Source of the DNA: Rhynchopus sp. YZ270_cl-10
Taxonomy: Eukaryota > Euglenozoa > Diplonemea > Diplonemida > Diplonemidae
DNA: 64,000 bases
Direction: 5' to 3'
Assembly (NCBI GenBank): GCA_964035575.1
Contig: OZ037883.1
Span: forward strand, 496,001 to 560,000
Shown piece by piece: positions 10,950 to 20,731 of the stretch. Positions within the stretch are counted from its first letter, which is position 1. Each line of letters opens with the position of its first letter. A model generated the notes under the pieces. The model searched no databases and was not told where the DNA came from. It saw only the letters and a list, made by a program, of their open reading frames with translations. A program made the translations under genes and the position numbers.

Positions 10950-10966
10950 GGGGGGGGGGGGGGGGG
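10919..10966. repeat. (GA)n tract followed by a run of 19 G
   Basis: Simple-sequence tract of GA dinucleotides directly followed by 19 G at 10948-10966. Prone to slippage and able to form quadruplexes. Confidence 0.9.
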
Positions 10967-11312
10967 AAATAGGATCATTTTTTTTTGTTTTTGCAGGATT
11001 GACAAAAATAAAAAAAATAAATACCACACTGTAAGAAAAGAATAGTACCAAAGTTACAACACTTTCCCTAAGATGGGACGGCGTTGCAGACAAAAAAAAA
11101 AATTTTTTTTTTTGTCGTTTTGTTTTGTTTTCCTTTTCTTGGGGAAAGAATTGATTGCATAGTAAGCAGCGTCTGTGCTTTCCGTGCATTTTTTTTTTTT
11201 TTAAATCTCTCCGTTCCGTTCAAAGAGAGTAAAAATTACAAATGGGTGAGGGGAAGGGATAAGATCACCTAAATAGGGGAATAGGCAGCAAATATATCAA
11301 AAAATCTTTTAA

Positions 11313-12719
11313 CCCTTTACGGACCACGACCGATTTTTTCGATTTGCTAGGATCTTCTCTCCCGTAGGTAAAATGTGATCTGATGCATATTTTTGATCGT
11401 ACCTGGCCGCAATTGAAAGATTTTGAGCAGATCTTTCAAATGGAGCAGAAATCGAAATAAAATGAGAAAAATGGAAAATGGAAAATTGAGGAGAGCTGAT
11501 ATTTTTTTCTGAAAATTTTGAAGAAAAAAATTATTCCGGCTGCGCACCTGTTTTTTCGGTTTTCGAAAATGGCTTTATTTGAAAGATAGGTTCAAAATCT
11601 TTCAAAAGAAAAAAAAATCGATCAAAAAGTCCTAGTAGATAATGTCTCACTGCATGGAGAGAAGGTACCAACCAACTACATATACCGTAATTGTACAGAG
11701 GTTGGACAGTACAAAAGTTGGGGCTTTTGGGACTTTTGGCCAACTTGGCATGGTGCTGAACAAAGGTGAACGCCGCATCCCACGCACATGTAATCTGTTT
11801 TCAGACGCCTGTTTCCCAAGCAAGAAGAAGTTGTCGACCAACACCCTCCTGCCAGTGTCTCTGTACCTTGACCGTGTTGATATAGATTTTGTACCCCTCC
11901 CTGTGGCTTTCCGTACCCTCCCGCCGAAATTTCGAAGGGACCCTCCGAAAAAAATTTTTTTGGTCGCGAAAATCGGTCCAAAAACGGTCTAGATTGCCCC
12001 ATGCGTGGCATTCCGGGCAATTTGAGGGCAATTTGGCGTGCAAGAGCCATGTGTGGGGCACCATGTGCCCCCATGCTGCACCCCTTATACAGGGTTTTTA
12101 CAGGCAAAAAATGAAAAACGACAGTCGGGCACAAAAAGCCACGGATCGGGGCACAAAGTTACATCCCACCCTCCCTTGGCCCTCGGGACTCCTTTCGGGA
12201 GGTCAGGGCTTCCCTCGGGCCTTCGGCCCTCGGGGAGCCCTGACCTCCCTCAAGGGTCCCTCGGGCTTTGGCGGGAGGGAGGGAAATAACCATTCTGTAC
12301 AATGTTCCTCAAAAGACAAAATGCAATAAATACACGGAGAAGAGGCACATCCAGTTCAGGGTCAGGAACTGCAACTACGCGTGTTACTTTGCCCAGTCGC
12401 GGGTATTTTCCATTATTTTAGTTTCGTTCTGAAGACCGTACAAAATGGTTCCCTGCACACCAAAGTTTGAATCCTCTGATGACTCAAGCGCGTCAGAATG
12501 GTACATTATTCCCCAAAAATGACCCAAAATACCCTATTATGTGATAATGCCGGGTGTGGATGAGAGGGGATGAGAGCGTCAAAAAAAATCGAATCTTGCG
12601 TCTTTTGAAAGATTTCGCACAAAATCTTCTCATTTAAAAAAAAAATCTTCAAAAAGTCCTAGTGGAAGCCAATTTAGGTGGTTGCGTGGACATATATGTC
12701 CCCTCTGGTCCTTAAAGGG
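11313..12719. mobile_element. piggyBac-like element with a decayed interior
   Basis: A 1407-bp segment with termini CCCTTTACGGACCACG and, read inward from the right, CCCTTTAAGGACCAGAG, inserted at TTAA (11309-11312 and 12720-12723). TTAA target sites and CCCTTT ends are typical of piggyBac. On the minus strand near 11740-11830 a short frame reads RLKTDYMCVGCGVHLCSAPC, which resembles the Cys-rich C-terminal finger of piggyBac transposases. The catalytic domain is not recognisable, so the element is at most a deletion derivative. A GC-rich inverted repeat lies inside at 12197-12249. Confidence 0.75.
12197..12249. repeat. GC-rich hairpin inside the piggyBac-like element
   Basis: Arms GGGAGGTCAGGGCT (12197-12210) and AGCCCTGACCTCCC (12236-12249) are perfect 14-bp complements around a further self-complementary core. 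Its base composition contrasts sharply with the AT-rich surroundings. Confidence 0.85.
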
Positions 12720-13923
12720 TTAAAAAAAAAAACGTGGAGGAAGAAAAAATAAATAAATCCATAACACATCACCCGCCTTCAAAGTAAGTGAACGGTTCAA
12801 AAAAATTTTTTTTGATAAAATATGATGAAATCGTTATTGAGACCCATCACAAAACTACACCGTTCCATTTTGCTTATCCAGATGGAGAAAAGTGGGTACA
12901 GATTTTGTTTTTCTCCCACCAATTTTTTTCTTGAAAAAAAATATAAACGCCCCTATTTCCCATCCTCCGTTTTGGCAATCATTCGGTCACGCTCACCCTT
13001 GCATTTTTGATTTCATTTTTTGTTGTTTTTTTTTTTTTGCGTTCTCGTTTCAACTCGCCCCTTTTGGGGGAGGTGGAGGGAATGCGTTAACTGTTCTTCT
13101 CTCTGTTAGTTGTGTCGACAAAAAAAAAATTTTTTTTTTGCCATTTTTTTTTTTTGGTAATTTGTGTCCTTTTTGTGCAACTCGTGAGATACGAGATGTT
13201 CGCAGGTCAACGTTTCCCTTGTGATTTAAAACTGGCAAAGTTTCTTTATTTTTTTTTTCTTCAAGAAACTTTGCTTTATCATTCTTTTGATAAAGTGTTA
13301 GTCGCAACCTTTTGTGCAAAACTCCACTTTTTCATTGCCTTTTTTAAAAAAAGGCAGGTGTGTGCGTGGGAGTGATTGAATAATGAAAGGATCGATCCAT
13401 CTCTGCTAATGAAAGAGATCTTCCTTGCGTGGGAAAGGCTGTGCTTTTTTTGTGGCATGTGATTGAAATAAAAAGAGAAGTTGAAAGTGCAAATAAATCA
13501 AACAAAAAAAGAAAAGAAAAAAAAAAAAAAACGAGAAAAGAAAAATACAAATCAGGGCTCTCAAAGACATCTCTCCCATACTCTCCTCCACCTCCAAAAA
13601 AAAGGGAGGGGGAAAAAGGGAAAGGAGAAAAAGAAAAAGAAATTTGCAGACTTACAAAGACGCCTTCACCTCACGCTTTTCTGCAAAAAAGGACTCTACA
13701 CCTTGGTTGGTATGTCTTTTAATATTTTTTTTTTGAAGACTTTTTATGCTGGGTGGGTAAAAGAAGGGAGGAGGAGGAGGGGGGAAAAAAATGTGTATGA
13801 GTGTTTTCGCAAAAAAAAAAAAAAAGGATCAATTGTTTTAAAAATTAATTTTAGAGACAGAATGAAAAAAGAAAAGTAAGGAAAGAAAAGGAACTTGAAA
13901 AATGAGGGAGAAAATGAAAGTTG

Positions 13924-13958
13924 AAAGATGAATATGGCTCACGTGCATGTACATCTTT
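13924..13958. repeat. Family A hairpin repeat
   Basis: Outer arms AAAGATG (13924-13930) and CATCTTT (13952-13958) are perfect 7-bp complements. The inner stem is ATATG with CATGT (wobble). Confidence 0.65.
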
Positions 13959-14224
13959 ATAAATAAGGACGAGTGGGTCTCACGGAGAGAAACGCTCACG
14001 TCCGTTTCTGAAAATAAATAAAAAATATATTTTCCAACAGTAACAAATAAAATGTGAGAAAAGAGAGAAAAGAGAGAGAGAGAGAGAGAGAGAAGAAAAA
14101 GACATAGAAAGAGAGCATAGCTAGCTGATTCAAGGTTTTAGTTAGGCCTTCTTAACAGAAATCCTACCAAAAATCTTGTACTATTGCAAAAAAAAAAAAG
14201 GGGGGGGGATGGGAAGGATTAGGT

Positions 14225-14256
14225 AAGATGACCCTGAGCCCCTCACTTAGCCACCT
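14225..14256. repeat. Family A hairpin repeat
   Basis: AAGATG, then CTGAG (14234-14238) with CTTAG (14246-14250; one G-U), then CCACCT. Confidence 0.6.
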
Positions 14257-14462
14257 ACCTAAAAAAAGAGGGAGTGACAAGGGCTGGTAACAAACGCCAC
14301 AACGGGCGTAAAAAAAAACCCCAAAAAATAAATCAGCAATATCAGGATCTCAAAAAATAAATCACCCTTTCCATACACGCACAAAACAGGTTTTCTACCA
14401 TTTTCAATAGTAAGGTACACTGAATGCGCTATTTTTTTTTTTTTTTCTTTTCTTTTCTTTTT

Positions 14463-14515
14463 GTGTCAACAATCGCCTAATTACCCACCGGGTGGGTAAT
14501 TAGGGTCTGTACTCA
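14463..14515. repeat. Hairpin family I, copy 1
   Basis: Conserved left flank GTGTCAACAATCG, a perfect 14-bp inverted repeat CCTAATTACCCACC (14476-14489) with GGTGGGTAATTAGG (14491-14504) around one G, and conserved right flank GTCTGTACTCAA. Confidence 0.8.
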
Positions 14516-14738
14516 AATATTGGCTTTTTTTATACGAAAAATATAAAAAATGAAAATAAGGCCTTTTTTGTTCATGACAAAAAAAAAAAAAAAAAAAAAA
14601 ATACGCAAAAAGGGGGGAAATAGTAAAGAATGATCACCCAACGTTGCCTTACAGCAAGGCAAAGTTGGAAGAGATTGGAATATTGGTTGCTTTTGTTTCT
14701 TTGTGGGGGATTTCTTTCGAAGTAAAGAAAAAATGGTT

Positions 14739-14775
14739 AAGATGCAGCTCAAGACTCACAGTGCTTAAGTCACCT
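14739..14775. repeat. Family A hairpin repeat
   Basis: AAGATG, then CTCAAG (14748-14753) with CTTAAG (14764-14769), then CACCT. Read on the minus strand, the C-A mismatch becomes a G-U pair. Confidence 0.6.
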
Positions 14776-15058
14776 AATGACAGGGACAAAGGGGGGGAAA
14801 AAACCTTTGCGCCCAAGTGGTCCTACGCCTCTACCAAAAAAGGAGGAGGGGGGGCGGGGGGAAGAACAAAAAAGGATGAAAATCAGGAAAAATACGAAAA
14901 AGAAATAATAATAATAAAAACGCAGATTTTCTTTTAAGGGATTTTCCTTCCTCTTCCTCCCCTCCCCCCTCCCCCTTTTGTTCCCTTTCTTCAATTTTTC
15001 ACTTTTCGCCAATCATTACCAACATAGTGATTGGCGAATTAAAAAAAAAATTTTTTTT

Positions 15059-15118
15059 TGTGTCAACAATCGCCTAATTACCCACCTTTTTGATGGGTAG
15101 TTAGGGGTCTGTACTCAA
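15059..15118. repeat. Hairpin family I, copy 2
   Basis: Same flanks as the 14463 copy. Arms CCTAATTACCC (15073-15083) and GGGTAGTTAGG (15095-15105) pair with one T-G wobble, and the loop differs completely (ACCTTTTTGAT). Stem and flanks are kept while the loop is free. Confidence 0.8.
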
Positions 15119-15272
15119 TATCGGCCAAATCCTTTTTTTTTTTTAAAACTACGAAAGGAAAAAAACGTAGTTCGTCCTCCTTTCAGAGCAACTTTGTTTT
15201 TTCTTTTTTCTTTTTTTCTGTGTTTTCGCAAACATTTTTTTTGGATTTTTTAAAATTCCTGCAATTCAGTTC

Positions 15273-16127
15273 TTATGCTCCGAGGAATCCAACGTTTCCG
15301 ACGGTCTCGATGGGGAGACGTGCACGGTGGCAGAGAGTCTGGAGGTATCCGGTCAGCTTCGCCTCGTTAACACCGACCTCCCAGTCAAGAAGACGGACAA
15401 ACTCGAACTCACACTCCTTGAGCTCCGAGGTCGAGACACCACCGATGCATGCTGTGGTGGAGTTCATCAGCTGGTACTCCTCGACTGCTTTGTGCCCAAT
15501 CGACAATGCAGTCAGGAAGATACGGTGAATGGTGTAGGGGGTGATGATCTCTGCGTGGGTCTCGCTGAGACGGTGCACCAACATCAACGCGGCGACGTAT
15601 GGCGACACTGTCAGACCACTGCACTGCGAGAAACGAAGCACGTAGTCCGTCAAATGCATCATCGGGAACTTCGACATAAATGCGGAGTTCTGCGCCGCGG
15701 TGTTGTGCCCACAGGTAACATTCGCGAGCACATCCGCGATCACCGGAGCAAGACAGTCGGTCACTGAAGGGGCGGGCATGGGGTTCAACACGAACTCCTG
15801 GTTGCCCAGCTCCTCCTGGTAGCAGAGTGGGGCTGGCTCGGAGTCGCATCCGGGGGTCCAGTTGCTTTGTGCGGAGGTTGTGGTGGCATCGGAGAGCGCG
15901 GGGGAGAGGGCTGCCGCACCGAACGCGCTGCGGGGGACCTGGAGGAAGTGCTCCTCCTCCTCCTCGCTGTCTGACGCGGAGACATCCTCCTCCGTCTCGG
16001 GCGCCTCGCTGTACGTCACCTTCGGCGTCGCGCATCTCCTCACATCCATAACCTCCATCGCACAGCACATCATCTCAAACCTCGTCTCATCAACCTCTGC
16101 CATGCAGACGTTAGGGGTCTGTGCCAT
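15273..16127 (-). CDS. PHO80-type (P/U-type) cyclin
   Basis: A 284-aa intronless gene. Residues 1-145 are low in conserved motifs and carry an acidic SDSEEEEE stretch. Residues about 145-270 form a cyclin box of the PHO80/CYC2 type: MMHLTDYVLRFSQCSGLTVS, PYVAALMLVHRLSE, NSTTACIGGVSTSELKECEF and FVRLLDWEVGV match the family in order. By family knowledge it should bind and activate a CDK in nutrient or cell-cycle control. The ATG at 16127 is the first in frame. An ATG eight codons later is also possible. No intron is visible. GC-rich codon use is typical of genes here. Confidence 0.87.
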   Translation of the reverse strand: MAQTPNVCMAEVDETRFEMMCCAMEVMDVRRCATPKVTYSEAPETEEDVSASDSEEEEEHFLQVPRSAFGAAALSPALSDATTTSAQSNWTPGCDSEPAPLCYQEELGNQEFVLNPMPAPSVTDCLAPVIADVLANVTCGHNTAAQNSAFMSKFPMMHLTDYVLRFSQCSGLTVSPYVAALMLVHRLSETHAEIITPYTIHRIFLTALSIGHKAVEEYQLMNSTTACIGGVSTSELKECEFEFVRLLDWEVGVNEAKLTGYLQTLCHRARLPIETVGNVGFLGA

Positions 16128-16411
16128 TTGGGGTAGAATGTGTGTGAAAGAAAAGGGGGTGGTAAAGAGAAGGAGAGAAGAGGGGCAAAAGCAGAGGTGC
16201 TTAGTGCTTAGTGGAAGATAGCGTCAAGTGTCGAAACGAACGAGACAAAAAAATATAAAGGAAAAGAAGTGAAAAGAAAGGGGGAAAAAAAGGGGGGTGT
16301 GGGATGGGGTTTTGTTGCGGTATAAAGGGGGGGTATCGCTGTGGTGGTGTGGGTTAGGTGGGGGAGGGGAGGTGGGGTAATGAATGATTCGTAGAAGAGT
16401 TAGATGTTTGA

Positions 16412-16455
16412 AACCTTGGGCGTATTAGTGTAGCCACCCGAGAGTGTGCTCCACT
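16412..16455. repeat. Hairpin family E, copy 1 (uninterrupted)
   Basis: GTATTAGTGTAGCCACCCG followed by AGAGTGTGCTCCACT. AGTGTAG and CTCCACT pair with one mismatch. This copy gives the empty-site form for the interrupted copy at 62342. Confidence 0.65.
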
Positions 16456-17344
16456 TTTGTACATTAGATATTTATTATGTTCTCCGTGTGCGAAGCATTT
16501 TGTAGTGCACAAAGAGTTCGCAATTTGTTTCTGCGGAGTCTATCCTGGACAACGGGGAAATTGCGACGCTCTGGAAGAAGAGCGCCATCTCCGGCAACTG
16601 CGCTACTTGCGCAGGCAAAGTAAGAAGAAGTTCGGGATGCTCGCCGCAAAGGACAAGTATTATCACCCCCCGCTCGTATGGGCAAAGAAAGACTCGTCGG
16701 TCGGTGTCCACTGCAGGAACGCGCTCCATCAGGCCCTCTGAGCCTGTCTGAGCCACCTTGCCTATCAGAGAGACGAGGGGAACCACCAACACCGCCACTT
16801 TGCAGAAATACAGGCTTGTTGGGGTTGTTGACTCGTTGGTAAATAAACGCACAGTGGTTTTTGTCCGTCAAACAGCGCGAAAGAACCGGCGCGGGGATCA
16901 CAGGTTCTGGGATTTTGGAAAGAGTGAAAACCCCCACCCTAATGCCGAAGGCCCATTACCACGGCGCAAATATAAAGACAACGGGCGGACACGGGCTTGT
17001 GAGCCTGCTGCGGGAGTTCATTGAGCAATACAGCGTCGCCAGTCAAACGCAGCCACACTTCAAACGACGCCAACCTTGCAGTCAACAAGCAGTACGACCT
17101 CTGGACAAAAAACATAGCAAATAAGCAAAGATGATGGAATACTCGGTTGAAAGGATAGGGAGAAGAGTTGAGGGCATTCTTTATTTTTTCTGAGCAAATG
17201 CTTAGCGAAGGTAGACAGAGTGAAAGCTTTTATTTTTGAAAACTTTTATTTTTACCATTCCTTTTCAGGGAACGGAGCATCCTGGAAACTCCAAGAAAAA
17301 AAATGGAGTTGACGGGTAGGAAGTTGCCTTCCTAAACGTATTAT

Positions 17345-17378
17345 AAGATGAACCACAGCCTCGCTATGCTGCCTCAAA
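17345..17378. repeat. Family A hairpin repeat, weak copy
   Basis: Begins AAGATGAACC and keeps AGCCTCGC, but the 3' arm is decayed. Confidence 0.4.
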
Positions 17379-17432
17379 TGTAAAAAAAAACAGATATTAA
17401 CAATGATATTCATTTTGAAAGAACAAGATTAG

Positions 17433-17468
17433 AAGATGCCACTAAGCCTCTCTGTGCTCAGCCACCTT
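17433..17468. repeat. Family A hairpin repeat
   Basis: AAGATG, CTAAGC (17442-17447) with GCTCAG (17456-17461), CACCTT. Pairing improves (G-U) when read on the minus strand. Confidence 0.65.
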
Positions 17469-17680
17469 GGCAAAGGAATATCAAAGGAACGTTTGAAGTG
17501 TGCAACACCACCCTCTCGGGGTGTTTACACTTTCTCCAAAAATTCAAAAATTCAAAAAGAAAACTGAGATGAAAATCATACCCCCCATGAGTGGCAAGGC
17601 ATTATTGGGAGGGAGCTTAAAAATAAAGTGTAAATTATACGGCACTCCACAACAGTTAAACCCCCCCCATTTCCCGCATC

Positions 17681-18205
17681 TTACAAACTCGAGCACAAGG
17701 CTTGTTTCCAGTGTTCTTCGTCAAGGTTGTCCTCTTTGAGAAGCTCTGCTATAGTGGTTTCGTGGACCTGGCTGACGACACGGAGGAAGTTGTGCAGGCG
17801 AGGGTCTACCGTCTTCATTTGCTTGGAGAGGGTGTCCTTTACGGCGAGAGGGATGTCTTCACGCTTAAGGAGCTCGCCGTACTTCATGAAGGTACCGTAT
17901 TGGCCTTGCTTGAGACGAGGGTCGTCAGCAGGGAACAGAACAAAGTGGTACTGTTTAGCCACTGCGAGGACAGCAGCTTCCACGATGTCATCCGTACGAA
18001 TCTCATCGGCAAAGAATTTTGCAACGTTCTTGATGCGTGCTGGAGGGCGGCTCTTCCTCGCGCCTTCAGCAATGTTGGCAACAAGAGTAAGACACGCCTC
18101 CTTCCCGCCCAGCTTGACATCAAAACCATCACGGTGCCCTGTTACTTCCATGGTTGCAAGTGTACTGCAGAGTAGAGCGGCTAAGACTAAACATTTCATC
18201 TTCAA
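17681..18205 (-). CDS. Secreted or ER-targeted protein of unknown family
   Basis: A 174-aa intronless frame. Residues 1-18 (MKMKCLVLAALLCSTLAT) look like a signal peptide. The remainder is mostly helical, with charged and amphipathic segments such as LLKREDIPLAVKDTLSKQMK and SQVHETTIAELLKEDN. Cysteines are few. I recognise no domain. The ATG at 18205 is followed by a second in-frame ATG two codons later, and either could start. The gene lies 595 bp downstream of the esterase gene in the same orientation. Function unknown; a lumenal or extracellular role is inferred only from the leader. Confidence 0.72.
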   Translation of the reverse strand: MKMKCLVLAALLCSTLATMEVTGHRDGFDVKLGGKEACLTLVANIAEGARKSRPPARIKNVAKFFADEIRTDDIVEAAVLAVAKQYHFVLFPADDPRLKQGQYGTFMKYGELLKREDIPLAVKDTLSKQMKTVDPRLHNFLRVVSQVHETTIAELLKEDNLDEEHWKQALCSSL

Positions 18206-18800
18206 GCAGTGTGGTAAAAACTCTGGTAAAAGTAGGTGGAGGTGGAGGTGGGAGTGGAGGGGGTGAGATTAGGGGAAATATTGAGGTTTTCTGCTCCAAG
18301 AGCGCTGTGTGTTTTTTAAATCGCAAGCAAAAAACGCCATGACACAGATTGTATCAACAGCATCAAAGGGGGGGAAGAAAAGGAGAATCGAAGAAAAATA
18401 ACCACCCTATGCAGCTTGCAGTTTTGTGGTCAAAAAGTAGAGAGAAGAAAAGGTGGTGCGGGCACGTGTGTGGACACATTTTTCCAGACAGGGACACAAG
18501 GCACCTTTTGGTCTCATCAGGTACAGGTTTATAAGATAAAGCTACGTTACACAATAACGTTACGTTGTTCACGAGTTGAACACACATGGAGGGGAGGGAG
18601 AGAAAGGGAAGAGCGAAATGGGGGTGGGGTGGAGAAGATATTGACAAGCAATGCGATGCTGACGCTATGAGGTGTAAGAACGCACACTTAAAATGGTGGT
18701 TGTTGCGAACAAAAGGCTCCATTCTGGGGTGGCATCAGCATCCGAACATGTTGAACACACACACACGTCGTATCTCTCTCTAGATCTGTCTGTCTTACTT
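18206..18800. other. Intergenic region
   Basis: No gene or repeat recognised. It has a C/T-rich tract on the minus strand just upstream of the secreted-protein gene, ending TTTTACCAG about 25 nt before its ATG. Confidence 0.5.
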
Positions 18801-20615
18801 TCACTGGTCGCACACCTGTGGGGCAATGCACTTGCATTTCCCGTTCTCGATCTTGGCCACGAACGGCGTCACAGGGAGCTTTGAAAGCGAGCCCTTGAGG
18901 GGGCAGGAGGAGAGTGGGCAGGAGCCAGACGTCGGGGGGTGCAGGCCACAGCAGCCGTTGTAGCCCTGCATCCAGGCATAACGCACGCCGAACACCTTTC
19001 CTTCGTATCCGGTCACGTCTGCCACAATGGATGCAGTCCCGCTGGCCTCAACGTTCACCATGGGCCACGTGTCCAGACTGTCGAAGACACCCGATGTGAA
19101 GGGGTGTGGCACAGCCTTGCCGCTCCCGTCGTCGTTGCACACACTGTTGTCGCGCGAGGTCCCTGCCGCCGTCTGCAGGCAGAAGAGTGTCTCGTTCGTG
19201 AGGATCTGCACGTAGCTCGCGTTCGTCGGCTTGTAGTACGTGTCCACCAGCATGCTGTCCTTCCCAAGAAGCGTCGAGTTGAAGGTAATGGTCAGCTTGC
19301 TCCCCTCAAGGGTGCACCCTGAGAGCACGGGTCCGCTCACCTGCACATCGGGCGCGTTGTACACCTGTCCGTAGGCAGCCTGCGCAAGGCGCTCGCCAAG
19401 GGGCTTCTTCACACGCGGGTGGATGCCGCCCATGTAGAAGTTCGTCAGAGCAACGGAGTTGTCGTAGCCCTCGCAGCCGTGGCAGACTGGGTTGCTGTAG
19501 TTCATAGGGTCGCAGTGCACCCTGTAGCAGGTGATGTTGCCCCACGGGTCCTCCAGGTCAAAGGCGTGGGCAAGGAAGGAGTTCGGCATCGCAGGGTTGG
19601 GCAGCACCCCGTAGCTCGCAGTCTGCGCGAAGTACATACCGCCCATGTCGGGGTGGCCCTCACCGCCGCTCGGGGCAAGGGTCACAAGACCGAAGGGCGC
19701 AAGCGGGTCCGTCGTGCCCGGTTCCTGGCTGAAGAGCGCACGCCACTCGGCAAGCATCGCAGGCACAGCGCATGCGTACCCCCTCTTCTGTGCGGAGTTC
19801 CCGAACACGGTGCCCATGTTGTTCTCACCCTGGTACCACAGGAAGCCCTTCAGCGACGTCTGTGCGAACGGCAGCACACGCGACTCGTAGTAGGACCCGC
19901 TGCTTGCGCTCATCGGCACGTCTGCACACGTCGCTGTCGTTGCGTTCGATGTCCACTGCTGCACAGTGGAGCCACCCCACGCCGTGTTGATGAGCCCGAT
20001 TGGGGGAGCCTTGTCGCCAAGCATGTCTGTGAGGCTCTCTGCGAAGTAGTAGCATGCTGCAGAGAAGCCAAAGAAGAGCGCCTCGTTGGTGCGTGTGTTG
20101 TTCAGCATAGTTGCGTTCAGCACTGTCATCCAGTCGAACTCCGGGTTCATGTTGCTGTACAGCCCGTGGAGGCGGATGTTGTTGTACTTGCCTGCACGGA
20201 TCGCGTCGTGCGAGAGGTTACGCGACATTGTGTAGTGCAGCGAGAGTGCCATGTTCGACTGCCCGCTGCAGTACCACACGTCACCGAAGGTCACGTCGCT
20301 GATCGCAATGGTGTTTGTCCCGTTCGTGGAGCACCCCGTGCACGCCACGGTCACTGTGTAGTTGCCACCTGCCGCAGCAGGCTTCAGGTACGCCACCCAC
20401 TGGTCACCAGTGACAGTCCCTGTGACCTGGTACGTCGCGTCCCCACTCACCGTCGCAGTGACCGTCGGCGTCGAAGCCCCTGGGGTGAGCATACCGTACA
20501 CAGAAGACTTCGCGGGTGACTGCTGCAGCACCATGTGGTCCTGCACGTGGGGCGAGAACTGGATGTCGCATGCAGCCTGCGCGAGCAGGGCTGCGAACGC
20601 CACGTATGTGCGCAT
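18801..20615 (-). CDS. Sialate O-acetylesterase-like SGNH hydrolase
   Basis: A 604-aa intronless gene with a signal peptide (residues 1-16). The SIAE/SASA family is recognised from the N-terminal beta domain, then FGDVWYCSGQSNM with nucleophile Ser120, PPIGLINTAWGGSTVQQW, LKGFLWYQGENN with the oxyanion-region Gly/Asn, and the C-terminal IHP motif (GGIHPRVKKPLGERLAQA, about 395-410) carrying the catalytic His. By family knowledge it removes O-acetyl groups from sialic acids or related sugars, here in the secretory route or outside the cell. Full length for the family. The sugar specificity cannot be read from sequence. Confidence 0.93.
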   Translation of the reverse strand: MRTYVAFAALLAQAACDIQFSPHVQDHMVLQQSPAKSSVYGMLTPGASTPTVTATVSGDATYQVTGTVTGDQWVAYLKPAAAGGNYTVTVACTGCSTNGTNTIAISDVTFGDVWYCSGQSNMALSLHYTMSRNLSHDAIRAGKYNNIRLHGLYSNMNPEFDWMTVLNATMLNNTRTNEALFFGFSAACYYFAESLTDMLGDKAPPIGLINTAWGGSTVQQWTSNATTATCADVPMSASSGSYYESRVLPFAQTSLKGFLWYQGENNMGTVFGNSAQKRGYACAVPAMLAEWRALFSQEPGTTDPLAPFGLVTLAPSGGEGHPDMGGMYFAQTASYGVLPNPAMPNSFLAHAFDLEDPWGNITCYRVHCDPMNYSNPVCHGCEGYDNSVALTNFYMGGIHPRVKKPLGERLAQAAYGQVYNAPDVQVSGPVLSGCTLEGSKLTITFNSTLLGKDSMLVDTYYKPTNASYVQILTNETLFCLQTAAGTSRDNSVCNDDGSGKAVPHPFTSGVFDSLDTWPMVNVEASGTASIVADVTGYEGKVFGVRYAWMQGYNGCCGLHPPTSGSCPLSSCPLKGSLSKLPVTPFVAKIENGKCKCIAPQVCDQ

Positions 20616-20731
20616 TGTTTGTTGCAGTGTGTAGTTATCTGGAATGGTCAGGTGGGGGTGGTTGTGAAAGTGTCATGATATTAAGGGTGAAGGAAAACAG
20701 TTAATTTTCTTTTAGTCTAACAGATTGCGAC

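Larger units (their letters stand above)
8261..11308. other. Gene-free AT-rich region with one weak coding-like patch
   Basis: Mostly homopolymer-rich. On the minus strand 9284-9556 encodes a hydrophobic segment followed by EGSGLGLYTEFNDTVIEEVM and continues without an obvious family. TTTTACAG and TTTCAG sites inside could be splice acceptors. It could be part of a diverged or dead gene, but I cannot build a model. Family A hairpins lie at 9778, 10215 and 10345. A (GA)n tract followed by 19 G lies at 10919-10966. Confidence 0.4.
12724..15272. other. Gene-free AT-rich region downstream of the cyclin gene
   Basis: No gene supported. Contains family A hairpins (13924, 14225, 14739), a half family B copy (13476-13500), a (GA)n tract near 14060-14100 and two copies of hairpin family I (14463, 15059). 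Confidence 0.55.
16128..17680. other. Intergenic region with an unresolved coding-like stretch
   Basis: 16128-16400 is G-rich promoter-side DNA of the cyclin gene. Hairpin family E lies at 16412-16455. Between 16457 and 17124 the base composition turns coding-like on the plus strand: LEEERHLRQLRYLRRQSKKK near 16600, then GGHGLVSLLREFIEQYSV near 17010, then NDANLAVNKQYDLWTKNI in another frame near 17085. I cannot join these with GTATGT introns and recognise no family; a degenerate gene or a plus-strand gene with unusual introns are both possible. Family A hairpins lie at 17345 and 17433. Confidence 0.35.

Noticed and set aside
14463-15118. The two I-family copies as direct terminal repeats of one element
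   Set aside because: They contain their own hairpins, differ in the loop, and the DNA between them has no element-like features.
19419-20519. A 366-codon plus-strand frame
   Set aside because: It is the antisense shadow of the GC-rich esterase gene and shows no domain of its own.
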